Below are positions 34,758 through 42,811 of a stretch of 64,000 bases of DNA, one piece after another (position 1 is the stretch's first letter; each line of letters opens with the position of its first letter). The notes beneath the pieces are model-generated. The model made no database searches, was not told where the DNA came from, and saw only the letters and a program-made list of their open reading frames with translations. The translations under genes and the position numbers were made by a program. The DNA comes from Lysinibacillus odysseyi 34hs-1 = NBRC 100172 (lineage in GTDB: Bacteria > Bacillota > Bacilli > Bacillales_A > Planococcaceae): NCBI RefSeq assembly GCF_001591965.1, contig NZ_BCVX01000010.1, forward strand, positions 1-64,000, given 5' to 3'.

Positions 34758-36872
34758 TTAACTTTCCTTTTTCATGAGACGCAGCGAGTTTAATACAACA
34801 AGCAATGTTGCACCCATATCGGCAAAAATCGCAATCCATAACGTAAGCCAACCTGGAATAACAAGCAGGAGGGCGATCGCCTTTAATCCGAGAGCAAAGG
34901 CAATATTTTGTTTGATAATAGATAATGTTTTTTTGCTCAGTCGGATGATGCCAGGTATTTTTTCTACATTGTCCCCCATCAATACAATATCTGCTGTTTC
35001 GAGAGCGGCATCTGTCCCAGCCCCTCCCATAGCAATGCCGATAGAGGAGGCAGCTAAAGCTGGCGCATCATTTACCCCATCGCCAACCATAGCAACAGAG
35101 CCGTACTGCTGCTGAAATGCTCTTATTGCTTCAAGCTTATCGGCCGGTAGCAGAGACGCTCTTATTTCCGTTAGCTGTAATTCCTTTGCAATAGCAGAAG
35201 CTGTGAGCTCTGCATCACCTGTTAGCATCATAGTATTTACTTCGCTCTTCGTTAGCTCGCTGATCACCTGTTTACTACCGTCACGCAGTTGATCGGCAAT
35301 AGCAATAATGCCGAGAAGCTCTTGTTCTGTAGCAGCTGCAATTACGGACTTCCCCTGTCTTGCAAGCTGTTCTACATATTGTTTTATCTCCGGCTCTAGG
35401 AAAACCTGAGACTGAATCCATTCAATACTCCCTACGTTCACTTTTACTCCGTCTACTTCAGCATAAGCACCTTTACCGGTTACAGAGTTAAAATTGACCG
35501 GTTCTGCTAGTGAAACTTGTAAATCCTGCGCCTTTGCTAAAATTGCCCCGGCTAATGGATGCTGTGAACTTTTTTCTACTGTACCAACTAACCGCAGAAA
35601 CTCTTTTTCTGTCATGTTACTTACTACTTTACTATCTGTTACTTCAGGTTTTCCTTTTGTAAGCGTACCTGTCTTGTCAAATGCGATTGCCTTTGTACGC
35701 GCAAGCTCCTCCAAATACACGCCGCCTTTAATGAGTACACCCTGTTTCGCTGCATTACCGATCGCTGTCACAATTGCAACAGGTGTGGAAATGACAAGGG
35801 CACAAGGACAGCCAACGACTAATACAGCAAGTCCTTGATAGATCCAGTGCTGCCAATCCCCAGTGAAAACAGGAGGGATAACGGCAACAAGCAATGCTAC
35901 CAGCATAATAAGCGGTGTATAGTATTTAGCAAACTGGTCAACAAACTTTTGGGATGGTGCCTTTTCAGCCTGTGCTTCCTCTACAAGATGTATAATTTTT
36001 GCGATCGTTGTATCTGCAGCCAGCTTCGTCACTCTTACTTCCAAGGCGCCTTCTTCGTTAAGGGTGCCCGCAAAAACCTCATCCCCGTTTTCTTTCTTCA
36101 CCGGAATAGGCTCCCCAGTAATAGCCGCCTGATTGACAGTGGAGGACCCGCTGACAACTATTCCATCCATCGCGATTTTCTGTCCCGGCTTCACCATTAA
36201 TAAATCACCAATTATAATTTCCTCTGTCGGCACTTCTATTTCATGAGAATGGCTGCCATGTGCCCGCTTGACCAGCGCTACAGGCGGTGCTATTTCCATC
36301 AGCCGCTCAATCGACTGACGCGCCTTGTTCATGGAATAGGCCTCGAGTGCCTCACTTACCGCAAACAAAAAGACAACAATTGCTGCCTCCTGCCATTCTC
36401 CAATAATAGCTGCCCCTATAATGGCAATTGTCATTAAGGTCTTCATATCAAACTCAAGCCGTATGAGGTTTCTTATACCCGTCTTAAAGATGCTTATACC
36501 GCCTATCATAATCGCAAAAAAGTAAAGTATATTTGAGAGGGCACTCCCTTCTCCCTGACTCATGCTGTAAACAACAGAAACTATAATAAAGAGGAGGGAA
36601 ACTCCTGCTAGTATGTTTTCCTTTCGTTGATAAAATGGAATAGCCTTTTCAGCCCGCTCCTCTGCTTTCGTCACCTTGATTCCATCAAACGCGCCTGCTG
36701 CTTCGAGCTGTTCTATCGTCACTTCACCTACTACCGTCAGCTTTGCTGCGCCAAAATTTAATTGGCACTCCTCTACTGTTGGGATTTCTTTAATATTCCT
36801 TTCAAATTTTGCTGCACAGTTTGCACATGACAAATTTTGCAGCCTATATTGCTGCTTCTCCTTCACTGCCAT
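34758..36872 (-). CDS. cadA: Heavy-metal-exporting P-type ATPase, CadA type
   Basis: 704 residues from the ATG at 36872 (another ATG two codons earlier is possible). One N-terminal HMA domain with metal motif NLSCANCAAK, eight membrane segments, actuator motif AAITGEP, membrane CPCALVIS, phosphorylation DKTGTLTKG near residue 400, HP-type SSQHPLAGAI, and hinge MVGDGVNDAPAL. This is a P1B-type pump; CPC with a CadC-like regulator suggests Zn, Cd, Pb or Co rather than Cu. It overlaps the regulator gene by about 29 bases, so the two are translationally coupled. Confidence 0.93.
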   Translation of the reverse strand: MAVKEKQQYRLQNLSCANCAAKFERNIKEIPTVEECQLNFGAAKLTVVGEVTIEQLEAAGAFDGIKVTKAEERAEKAIPFYQRKENILAGVSLLFIIVSVVYSMSQGEGSALSNILYFFAIMIGGISIFKTGIRNLIRLEFDMKTLMTIAIIGAAIIGEWQEAAIVVFLFAVSEALEAYSMNKARQSIERLMEIAPPVALVKRAHGSHSHEIEVPTEEIIIGDLLMVKPGQKIAMDGIVVSGSSTVNQAAITGEPIPVKKENGDEVFAGTLNEEGALEVRVTKLAADTTIAKIIHLVEEAQAEKAPSQKFVDQFAKYYTPLIMLVALLVAVIPPVFTGDWQHWIYQGLAVLVVGCPCALVISTPVAIVTAIGNAAKQGVLIKGGVYLEELARTKAIAFDKTGTLTKGKPEVTDSKVVSNMTEKEFLRLVGTVEKSSQHPLAGAILAKAQDLQVSLAEPVNFNSVTGKGAYAEVDGVKVNVGSIEWIQSQVFLEPEIKQYVEQLARQGKSVIAAATEQELLGIIAIADQLRDGSKQVISELTKSEVNTMMLTGDAELTASAIAKELQLTEIRASLLPADKLEAIRAFQQQYGSVAMVGDGVNDAPALAASSIGIAMGGAGTDAALETADIVLMGDNVEKIPGIIRLSKKTLSIIKQNIAFALGLKAIALLLVIPGWLTLWIAIFADMGATLLVVLNSLRLMKKES

Positions 36873-37224
36873 CTTCATTCAACTCCTTTGAATGTTCATA
36901 AGCTATCGTTACAATTTGAAAAACATGCTTATCTGCAAGCGAATAATAAACCATCTTTCCTTCCCGATAAGATTTTGCTAATCCATGTTCCTTTAAATAA
37001 CGTAAGTGATGAGAAGCATTAGCCACAGAAGAGCCAATAATTTCTGCGACATCACATACACATAATGCAGATTCCAGTGTTAACGCATAAGCGATCTTTA
37101 ATCTTGTTTCATCAGCAAGCGCCTTCAGAAAGCCTGCTACCTTGGACAAATCAGGCATTTGCCTTTGTACGCGTCCTACTACTTCTGTATGGATTTCCGT
37201 TACTGCACATATATCTTTAGCCAA
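36844..37224 (-). CDS. cadC: ArsR/SmtB family metal-sensing repressor, CadC type
   Basis: About 126 residues. Winged helix with the metal-box-like motif SALCVCDVAEIIGSS, recognition helix NASHHLRYLKEHGLAKSYREGKMVYYSL, and a C-terminal helix with HVFQIVTIAYEHSKE, a likely alpha5 metal site. N-terminal KDICAVTEIH may add a Cys ligand as in CadC. I chose the TTG at 37224 because GAGGTG lies 6 bases upstream; the ATG six codons earlier lacks a site. It represses its own operon until Zn/Cd/Pb-type ions bind. Confidence 0.9.
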   Translation of the reverse strand: MAKDICAVTEIHTEVVGRVQRQMPDLSKVAGFLKALADETRLKIAYALTLESALCVCDVAEIIGSSVANASHHLRYLKEHGLAKSYREGKMVYYSLADKHVFQIVTIAYEHSKELNEDGSEGEAAI

Positions 37225-37237
37225 TATCAACACCTCA

Positions 37238-37255
37238 TTCAAATATGGATTTGAT
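37238..37255 (-). promoter_or_regulatory. Second CadC-type operator half pair
   Basis: Imperfect inverted repeat TTCAAATA-TG-GATTTGAT just downstream of the cad -10 box. Confidence 0.55.
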
Positions 37256-37262
37256 TGTTATT

Positions 37263-37291
37263 AGTATATGCAATTATTTCAAAACATTCAA
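37263..37291 (-). promoter_or_regulatory. Promoter of cadC-cadA
   Basis: Minus-strand TTGAAT (37286-37291), 17-base spacer, TATACT (37263-37268). The -35 box lies inside the operator at 37287-37304. Confidence 0.8.
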
Positions 37292-37304
37292 ATATTTATT
37301 TGAA
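37287..37304 (-). promoter_or_regulatory. CadC/CzrA-type operator
   Basis: Perfect inverted repeat TTCAAATA-TT-TATTTGAA over the -35 box. It is close to the known CadC operator of staphylococcal plasmid pI258 (ATTCAAATA-type arms). Confidence 0.85.
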
Positions 37305-37348
37305 TTAAAAAGGAAGATACCAAAGGCCCTAGCCGATGGAATCTTCCT
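37305..37348 (-). terminator. Terminator after the penicillin acylase gene
   Basis: Minus-strand stem GGAAGAT / ATCTTCC with a 22-base loop followed by TTTTTAA. Directly precedes the cad operator. Confidence 0.65.
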
Positions 37349-37412
37349 CTTCTATACTTAACGGATATAGCATGCTTTTCTGAATGAATGGAAAACCACA
37401 CTACCCCCTATT

Positions 37413-39770
37413 TTATTTACCTGCTTTTAGTAATAACTCATTTGCATTTTCATATTCGCCATCTAGCCTTGTTGTATGGTAATTTCCTTTCGCCCAGTCA
37501 TCCACCTGGTCGTGATACCATTCTGATTTCTTATGCCCGCTTTGGCCCGGTCCGACAATGTGATCCGCTTTTGATAAGTTTCCAACATCTGCTACAAAGC
37601 GCCATGATGCACCATGATTGACTTTCCCGTTGATCCGGTTTCCAGCTGCCTGAACTGTTGTCCTCGAACCGCCAACCGGCTGTGGTGCAGGGTTTAAATA
37701 CCAGGCTACCAAGTCACTTGCTGCAGAAATCGAATGGTCAAACGTAAGCTGGTGAAAATCTCCCCATGCCCATTTCTTATAATTGTCTCCATACGTATCC
37801 TTTAGTTCTTTTATTGTTTCTTCAAATGATTTATATACAAATCTCTCTAATCCGCCTGCTTTTTCTATCCACATGCCTTCATTTCCTTTATACGCGTCCC
37901 TGAGCAGATTATCCATGATCTGATACTTACCAGGCATCATCATATAAACTTCTTCCGGGATTTCTTCAGCAAATAATGATTCCTTCAGCTCCTCTATCAG
38001 GAAATTAAATACAAGGGGCTGTGGCGCATCAATCGTTTCGTTATAATCCCACGCTTCTAAAGAAGCAATTATGTCCGTATATTTACCATCAACATCAGCT
38101 TCTTTAATTGTTTTTAGGAAGTAAGGCAAAAATTCCGCTGCGTATAAATTAACTGTATCCATCTGTATATTCTTCATGTCTTGTACAGACAGCTTCTCTT
38201 TAGATTCCAGCAAATCCACAATACGTTCAAAACGATACGGCTGTGCCCAGAAATCTGTAATGTAGTAAGGATATTCTTCCCCTACAACTTTATTATTTGC
38301 TGTGGCAATATAACCTTCTTCTGGATTGATTACTGTCGGCAACTCTTCATATGGTATATATCCCTCCCATCCATAATCGGATGAATCCCCCGGTACCGGG
38401 AGCTTTCCTTCCCCTATTTTCCGGATTGGGATGTTACCGTTTGCCCGGTAGGCAATGGTTCCCGTCGTATCAGCAAATACAAAGTTCTGTGCAGGGGCCA
38501 TGAAATCACGCAAAGCCAGATCGAAATCCTGCCAGTTTTTTGATTTATTAAAGCCTAATACAGCCTGAAGCTCACGAGTCGGCTCCAACGCTGTCCATTG
38601 CATTGAAAACACTTCTCCTACCGGCTCCTTATCAAATACAAGATCGGAGATGACAGGCCCATGCTTTGTTACGATAACTTCGAAATCTACAATATTACCG
38701 CCTTTTACATGAATCGGTTCATCCCTTACTTCCGCTTCATAATATTTCCCGTCATATAAAAATTCGTATGGATTATCAGGGCTTTGCTTTTCAATATATA
38801 AATCCTGTACCTGTGGATTGACGTTTGTCACTCCCCAGGCCACATCCTCATTATGACCTAAAATAATTCCAGGCACCCCGGCAAAGATAACGCCGCTTAC
38901 ATTTTGTTCAGGTGACTGCAAATGCATCTGATACCAAATAGATGGTGTACTCAATCCTAGATGCGGATCGTCGGCTAGTAAAGGCATCCCTGTTTCCGAC
39001 TTCTCTCCTGATACTACCCAGTTATTACTCCCATTGAACTCATTTGGAATGGCTTCGATCGGAAACGATCCTGCCATCTTTACTTCTGATTCCTTGTTCG
39101 CTTCAATAATGGAGCGTGCCTCCTTCGGATAATCGACAATCAACTCCGCTGTTAATTCCTCAGGTAAATTATTTAATGCCCAGTGGCGGAATGCGAGCAG
39201 GCTCCAATTCCCTCCGAGATCATACGCCATATATTTACCAATCGTCAAAGAATCAATGGGTGTCCATGGTTCAGGCTCATATCCCAATAACTTAAATTCA
39301 TAGGACAACCTTTCTTCCTTCATAAAAGCATTTACTCCTTCTGCGAACCATTCGAGCACCTGCTTTGACTGTGCATCATATCCATCCCATGACTTCTCTG
39401 CTGCATCACGTAGACTAAAAGTACGGAAAAATTTATCATTTTCAACAGCAGCAGCACCTACTACCTCGGCCAGCCGTCCGCTTGCCTGTCTTCTTGCCAA
39501 ATCCATTTGAAACAGGCGGTCCTGTGCCTGTACATAGCCTTGGGCACGGTAAAGATCTGCATCTGACTGTGCATCAATATGGGGTACCCCGTCTCCGTCC
39601 CTCACTACCTTTACATCCTCTTCTAAAATCGATACAGTCAGCTCACCTTCGATAATCGGCTTTGAGCTTCCTATGTAAAAATTAAATGCGATAAGTGCAA
39701 TTGCAATCAATCCTGCTATAATACCAAGTGCCCATAAAATAATACGTATTAGCTTATTTCCTTTTGTCAT
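37413..39770 (-). CDS. Penicillin acylase family N-terminal-nucleophile hydrolase
   Basis: 785 residues. N-terminal membrane anchor or signal (about 8-32). Alpha-chain region with VVRDGDGVPHIDAQSDADLYRAQGYVQAQDRLFQMDLARR, then the beta-chain nucleophile serine in GSNNWVV near residue 246, calcium/active-site motifs LLADDPHLGLSTPSIWY and the C-terminal PVGGSRTTVQAAG. Autocleavage before that serine is expected. Family members cut amide bonds of penicillins, glutaryl-cephalosporins or acyl-homoserine lactones; the natural substrate cannot be told. Anchored outside the membrane. Monocistronic. Confidence 0.93.
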   Translation of the reverse strand: MTKGNKLIRIILWALGIIAGLIAIALIAFNFYIGSSKPIIEGELTVSILEEDVKVVRDGDGVPHIDAQSDADLYRAQGYVQAQDRLFQMDLARRQASGRLAEVVGAAAVENDKFFRTFSLRDAAEKSWDGYDAQSKQVLEWFAEGVNAFMKEERLSYEFKLLGYEPEPWTPIDSLTIGKYMAYDLGGNWSLLAFRHWALNNLPEELTAELIVDYPKEARSIIEANKESEVKMAGSFPIEAIPNEFNGSNNWVVSGEKSETGMPLLADDPHLGLSTPSIWYQMHLQSPEQNVSGVIFAGVPGIILGHNEDVAWGVTNVNPQVQDLYIEKQSPDNPYEFLYDGKYYEAEVRDEPIHVKGGNIVDFEVIVTKHGPVISDLVFDKEPVGEVFSMQWTALEPTRELQAVLGFNKSKNWQDFDLALRDFMAPAQNFVFADTTGTIAYRANGNIPIRKIGEGKLPVPGDSSDYGWEGYIPYEELPTVINPEEGYIATANNKVVGEEYPYYITDFWAQPYRFERIVDLLESKEKLSVQDMKNIQMDTVNLYAAEFLPYFLKTIKEADVDGKYTDIIASLEAWDYNETIDAPQPLVFNFLIEELKESLFAEEIPEEVYMMMPGKYQIMDNLLRDAYKGNEGMWIEKAGGLERFVYKSFEETIKELKDTYGDNYKKWAWGDFHQLTFDHSISAASDLVAWYLNPAPQPVGGSRTTVQAAGNRINGKVNHGASWRFVADVGNLSKADHIVGPGQSGHKKSEWYHDQVDDWAKGNYHTTRLDGEYENANELLLKAGK

Positions 39771-39802
39771 AACACCATCCCCCTACTAGGTAATTTCTAC
39801 AT

Positions 39803-39841
39803 AAAAAAGTAGAATCCCTCTAATATACGAGGGATTCTACT
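39803..39841 (-). terminator. Terminator after exoA
   Basis: Minus-strand stem GTAGAATCCCTC / GAGGGATTCTAC with an 8-base loop, then TTTTTT. Confidence 0.93.
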
Positions 39842-39843
39842 AC

Positions 39844-40608
39844 TTAAATACATAAATTTTCTATTTCAAGTTCAATAGGACAATGATCACTCCCTAATAT
39901 GTGAGGATGAATGTCAGCCTTTTTCAGCTGTGGGATAAGGCGATCCGAAACAATAAAGTAATCAATACGCCAGCCGATATTACGTTCTCGCACTTTTGCC
40001 ATATAGCTCCACCATGTATAAATATCCTGGCGGTCCGGGTAGAAGTAACGAAACGAATCTGTAAAGCCTGCTTCCAATAAAGCTTTCATCTTTCCTCTCT
40101 CTTCCACAGTAACACCGGAGTTTCCTTTGTTTGCCTTTGCGTTTTTCAAATCAATATCCTGGTAAGCCACGTTTAGATCGCCACAGTAGATGACCGGCTT
40201 TCTTGCATCAAGCTGCTTTAGGTAAATAGCCAGACGGTCTTCCCACTGGAGCCGGTATGGCAGCCGCGCAAGGTCCCTCTGCGCGTTTGGAGTGTAGACA
40301 TTTACTAAATAAAAATCTTGATATTCTAAAGTAATAATGCGTCCTTCTGTCTCTGCTTCCTCTTCCCCCACTCCATACCATACACTTATTGGTTTATGCT
40401 TTGTAAAAACAGCAGTACCGGAATACCCTTTCTTTTGAGCATAATTCCAGTATTGCTCATAGCCTTCTAATGGCAGCTCTACCTGACCGGCTTGGCACTT
40501 TGATTCCTGAATACAAAAGAAATCGGCATCCATTTCCTTAAAGTACTCCAAAAAGCCCTTTGTTACACAAGCACGTATACCATTTACATTCCACGAAATG
40601 AACTTCAT
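39844..40608 (-). CDS. exoA: Exodeoxyribonuclease III / AP endonuclease
   Basis: 254 residues of the EEP fold. Motifs: MKFISWNVNGIRA, CIQESKCQ (metal Glu), NVYTPNAQ, YCGDLNVAYQDID (catalytic Asp, Asn), DIYTWWSY, and GSDHCPIELEI (catalytic His). It nicks DNA at abasic sites and trims 3' ends in base excision repair. ATG at 40608 with AAAGGAG upstream. Monocistronic. Confidence 0.97.
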   Translation of the reverse strand: MKFISWNVNGIRACVTKGFLEYFKEMDADFFCIQESKCQAGQVELPLEGYEQYWNYAQKKGYSGTAVFTKHKPISVWYGVGEEEAETEGRIITLEYQDFYLVNVYTPNAQRDLARLPYRLQWEDRLAIYLKQLDARKPVIYCGDLNVAYQDIDLKNAKANKGNSGVTVEERGKMKALLEAGFTDSFRYFYPDRQDIYTWWSYMAKVRERNIGWRIDYFIVSDRLIPQLKKADIHPHILGSDHCPIELEIENLCI

Positions 40609-40652
40609 CTTTTTCTCCTTTTGCGATAAAGAAACATATAGCTCTCTTCTGA

Positions 40653-40686
40653 TTAAAAGGGTCCGCTAATTAGTAGCAGACCCTTC
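40653..40686 (-). terminator. Terminator after murB
   Basis: Minus-strand stem AAGGGTC / GACCCTT with a 15-base loop followed by TTAATC. Confidence 0.75.
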
Positions 40687-40696
40687 TCTTATCCCA

Positions 40697-41608
40697 TTAA
40701 TCTTCGCCGACGATTTTTACTTCCATTTCCAGCTCAATATCAAACTTTTCTTTTACTGTACATTGCACCATTTTAATGGTTTCGATATAGTCGGTCGCTG
40801 TCGCATTATTTTTGTTTATAATAAATCCGGCATGCTTAGTAGAAACCTCTGCACCACCGACACCTTTACCCTGCAAACCGCTGTCTTGAATCAATTTCCC
40901 TGCAAAATAACCAGGAGGGCGTTTAAATACACTGCCTGCTGATGGGTATTCGAGCGGCTGTTTTGATTCTCGCTGATATGTTAAATCAGCAATTTTCGCA
41001 TCGATTTCCTGCTGTTTGCCTTTTGCCAGCTGGAATTTTGCACTCAATACATAATAGCCCTTTTTAGCAATTATACTTTTCCGATAAGCCAGTTCTAGTT
41101 CATCTTTTGTCAGCACCAGACGCTCACCCTCCTGTGTCAATACAGTGCAATCGACGATCACATCTTTAATTTCTCCGCCATAGGCCCCTGCATTCATAGC
41201 CATAGCTCCCCCAATGGATCCTGGAATGCCGCAAGCAAATTCAAAACCTGTTAAACTCTTAACCGCTACCTGTTTAGACACCTCTTTAATAAGCGCGCCT
41301 GCTTGGGCAATAACGACTTCGCCCTCAATATGAATACGATCCAGCTTGGCAAAATGCAAAACGATGCCCCGCACGCCGCCATCCCGTACAACCATGTTTG
41401 AGCCATTACCAAGCATCAGCAATGGTACTTGATGACGATACGCGTACTGTACAACCTTTTGCGCTTCCTCTTCTGTTACCGGCATCACAAAAATATCAGC
41501 CTTACCGCCTAATTTAGTCATTGTATATTGTTTTAAAGATTCATTACACTTAATGTTCTCCGGATTTACGATTTGGGCTAAATCCGACGCCCATTTTTCT
41601 ATTGTCAT
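40697..41608 (-). CDS. murB: UDP-N-acetylenolpyruvoylglucosamine reductase
   Basis: 303 residues. FAD-binding domain with TKLGGKADIFVMP, LLMLGNGSNMVVRDGGVRGIV, ACGIPGSIGGAMAMNAGAYGGEI, catalytic YRKS(S/I) region, and GSVFKRPPGYFAGKLIQDSGLQGKGVGGA with the proton-donor serine; C-terminal HAGFIIN. It makes UDP-MurNAc for peptidoglycan. I prefer the ATG at 41608 because AAAGGG is 10 bases upstream; the ATG at 41617 is too close to it. It starts within 20 bases of the HxlR gene stop, so the two are in one unit, which is unusual. Confidence 0.95.
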   Translation of the reverse strand: MTIEKWASDLAQIVNPENIKCNESLKQYTMTKLGGKADIFVMPVTEEEAQKVVQYAYRHQVPLLMLGNGSNMVVRDGGVRGIVLHFAKLDRIHIEGEVVIAQAGALIKEVSKQVAVKSLTGFEFACGIPGSIGGAMAMNAGAYGGEIKDVIVDCTVLTQEGERLVLTKDELELAYRKSIIAKKGYYVLSAKFQLAKGKQQEIDAKIADLTYQRESKQPLEYPSAGSVFKRPPGYFAGKLIQDSGLQGKGVGGAEVSTKHAGFIINKNNATATDYIETIKMVQCTVKEKFDIELEMEVKIVGED

Positions 41609-41626
41609 GTAAGCCATTCCCTTTCT

Positions 41627-41932
41627 CTACGTCCAATTTTGTGCCCACTTTTCAATTTCGCGAACAGCACCCTCTAAAGATCGGCCCTTTGGTGTTAAAG
41701 AATATTCTACACGGACCGGTACTTCTGAATATACTTTACGCTCGACAACGCCTTCTTTTTCTAATTCCTTTAAACGTTCCGAAAGTAATCGCCCACTGAT
41801 TGGTAAAGCAGACTCGATAGCATTAAAACGTTGTGGCCCACTTAATAACTGATAAATAATTAAAGCTGTCCACCTTTTGCCGATTAGGTCCATTGCCTTG
41901 GCTAATCGAGGACATAATGCTGTTTCCTTCAT
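41627..41932 (-). CDS. HxlR family regulator, YodB-like, with conserved N-terminal cysteine
   Basis: About 101 residues. Winged helix with LIGKRWTALIIYQLLSGPQRFNAIE, GRLLSERLKELEKEGVVERKVY and VEYSLTPKGRSLE. Cys7 in ALCPRL stands where YodB/CatR/HypR of B. subtilis have their redox- and quinone-sensing Cys6-7. I chose the ATG at 41932 behind GAGGTG (6 bases). Divergent from a YceI-family gene, with palindromes between them; in one unit with murB. Sensing of quinones or electrophiles is an inference from the cysteine and neighbours. Confidence 0.88.
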   Translation of the reverse strand: MKETALCPRLAKAMDLIGKRWTALIIYQLLSGPQRFNAIESALPISGRLLSERLKELEKEGVVERKVYSEVPVRVEYSLTPKGRSLEGAVREIEKWAQNWT

Positions 41933-41971
41933 TTTGGTCACCTCTACCTCGTTTATTTTAACGATATTTCA

Positions 41972-41991
41972 AAGGAAAGTAAATTTTCCTT
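41972..41991. promoter_or_regulatory. Inverted repeat upstream of the HxlR gene
   Basis: Perfect AAGGAAA / TTTCCTT with a 6-base centre, about 40 bases before the HxlR start. Candidate autoregulatory operator. Confidence 0.5.
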
Positions 41992-42034
41992 CACCCTTTC
42001 TTATAGTACTTTCCCTTTTTCTATTTAGTTATTA

Positions 42035-42049
42035 AAAGTAAGTTACTTT
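42035..42049. promoter_or_regulatory. Palindrome between the HxlR and YceI genes
   Basis: Perfect AAAGTAA-G-TTACTTT. The arms resemble the AGTA/TACT half-sites of YodB-type operators. Confidence 0.5.
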
Positions 42050-42094
42050 AATGGAAAATCCTTTATATTGTAATAAATACATGCTCATATTATA

Positions 42095-42123
42095 TTGAGT
42101 GCTTTTTCCATTTAATTTAATAT
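42095..42123 (+). promoter_or_regulatory. Candidate promoter of the YceI-family gene
   Basis: TTGAGT (42095-42100), 17-base spacer, TAATAT (42118-42123), about 32 bases before the start codon. Confidence 0.5.
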
Positions 42124-42155
42124 TTAATACATAATGACAGAAAGAAGGGCATTTT

Positions 42156-42680
42156 ATGACCATTTTTACGGTGGACAAAGCACGTTCAGAAATCTGTTTC
42201 ACAGTTCGGCATATGCGGATTTCAAAAGTAAAAGGCACATTTGCTTCGTATAATGTAAAAATTGAAGCTCCGGCTATAACAGATCTTCATAAAGGTATAA
42301 TTGATATTGAAATTGACGTAGCAAGCATCTCCACCTTGGATGCAGCGCGTGACCAGCATTTAGTATCAGCAGACTTTTTCGACGCCGATCGCTTCCCTAA
42401 AATATATTTTACTAAAACAAGCCTGACCCCCGGTGAAGAGGGACTCCTCCAATTGGCCGGGAGCCTAACGATTAAAAACATCACGAAAAGCGTAGTTTTT
42501 GATGTGCTATACATAGGAAAAGAGTTGAATGATTGGGGCTCGGAAAACCATCGCTTTACATGCTCGACAGTAATTAACCGTAAGGATTTCGGTCTACTTT
42601 ACAATACGCTCATTGAAGCAGGAGGTACGATTATTGATGAAAATATCCAGATTACAGTTTATCTAGATATATATCATTAG
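42156..42680 (+). CDS. YceI family polyisoprenoid-binding protein
   Basis: 174 residues, lipocalin-like YceI fold: FTVDKARSEICFTVRHMRISKVKGTF, then IDIEIDVASISTLDAARDQHLVSADFFDADRFPKIYF, GSLTIKNITKSVVFDV and DFGLLYNTLIEAGGTIIDENIQI. No signal peptide, so cytoplasmic, unlike E. coli YceI. The family holds isoprenoid chains such as ubiquinone-like quinones. Divergent from a YodB-like regulator, its likely controller. ATG at 42156 with AGAAGGG upstream. Confidence 0.9.
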   Translation: MTIFTVDKARSEICFTVRHMRISKVKGTFASYNVKIEAPAITDLHKGIIDIEIDVASISTLDAARDQHLVSADFFDADRFPKIYFTKTSLTPGEEGLLQLAGSLTIKNITKSVVFDVLYIGKELNDWGSENHRFTCSTVINRKDFGLLYNTLIEAGGTIIDENIQITVYLDIYH

Positions 42681-42766
42681 GTTAGGAAAAGTGCATGTCC
42701 TATTTCCTTCCTACCCCTATGGAGGATTGTATAGCCTTCGTCTCTGCTTCATTTACTTTTCCATTA

Positions 42767-42811
42767 CGAAAAGGCTACCCGCCTCTTTGAAGAGACAGGT
42801 AGCCTTTTTCT
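42767..42811. terminator. Terminator after the SLH nucleotidase gene
   Basis: Stem AAAAGGCTACC / GGTAGCCTTTT with an 18-base loop, on both strands usable; lies between the convergent YceI and nucleotidase genes. Confidence 0.88.
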
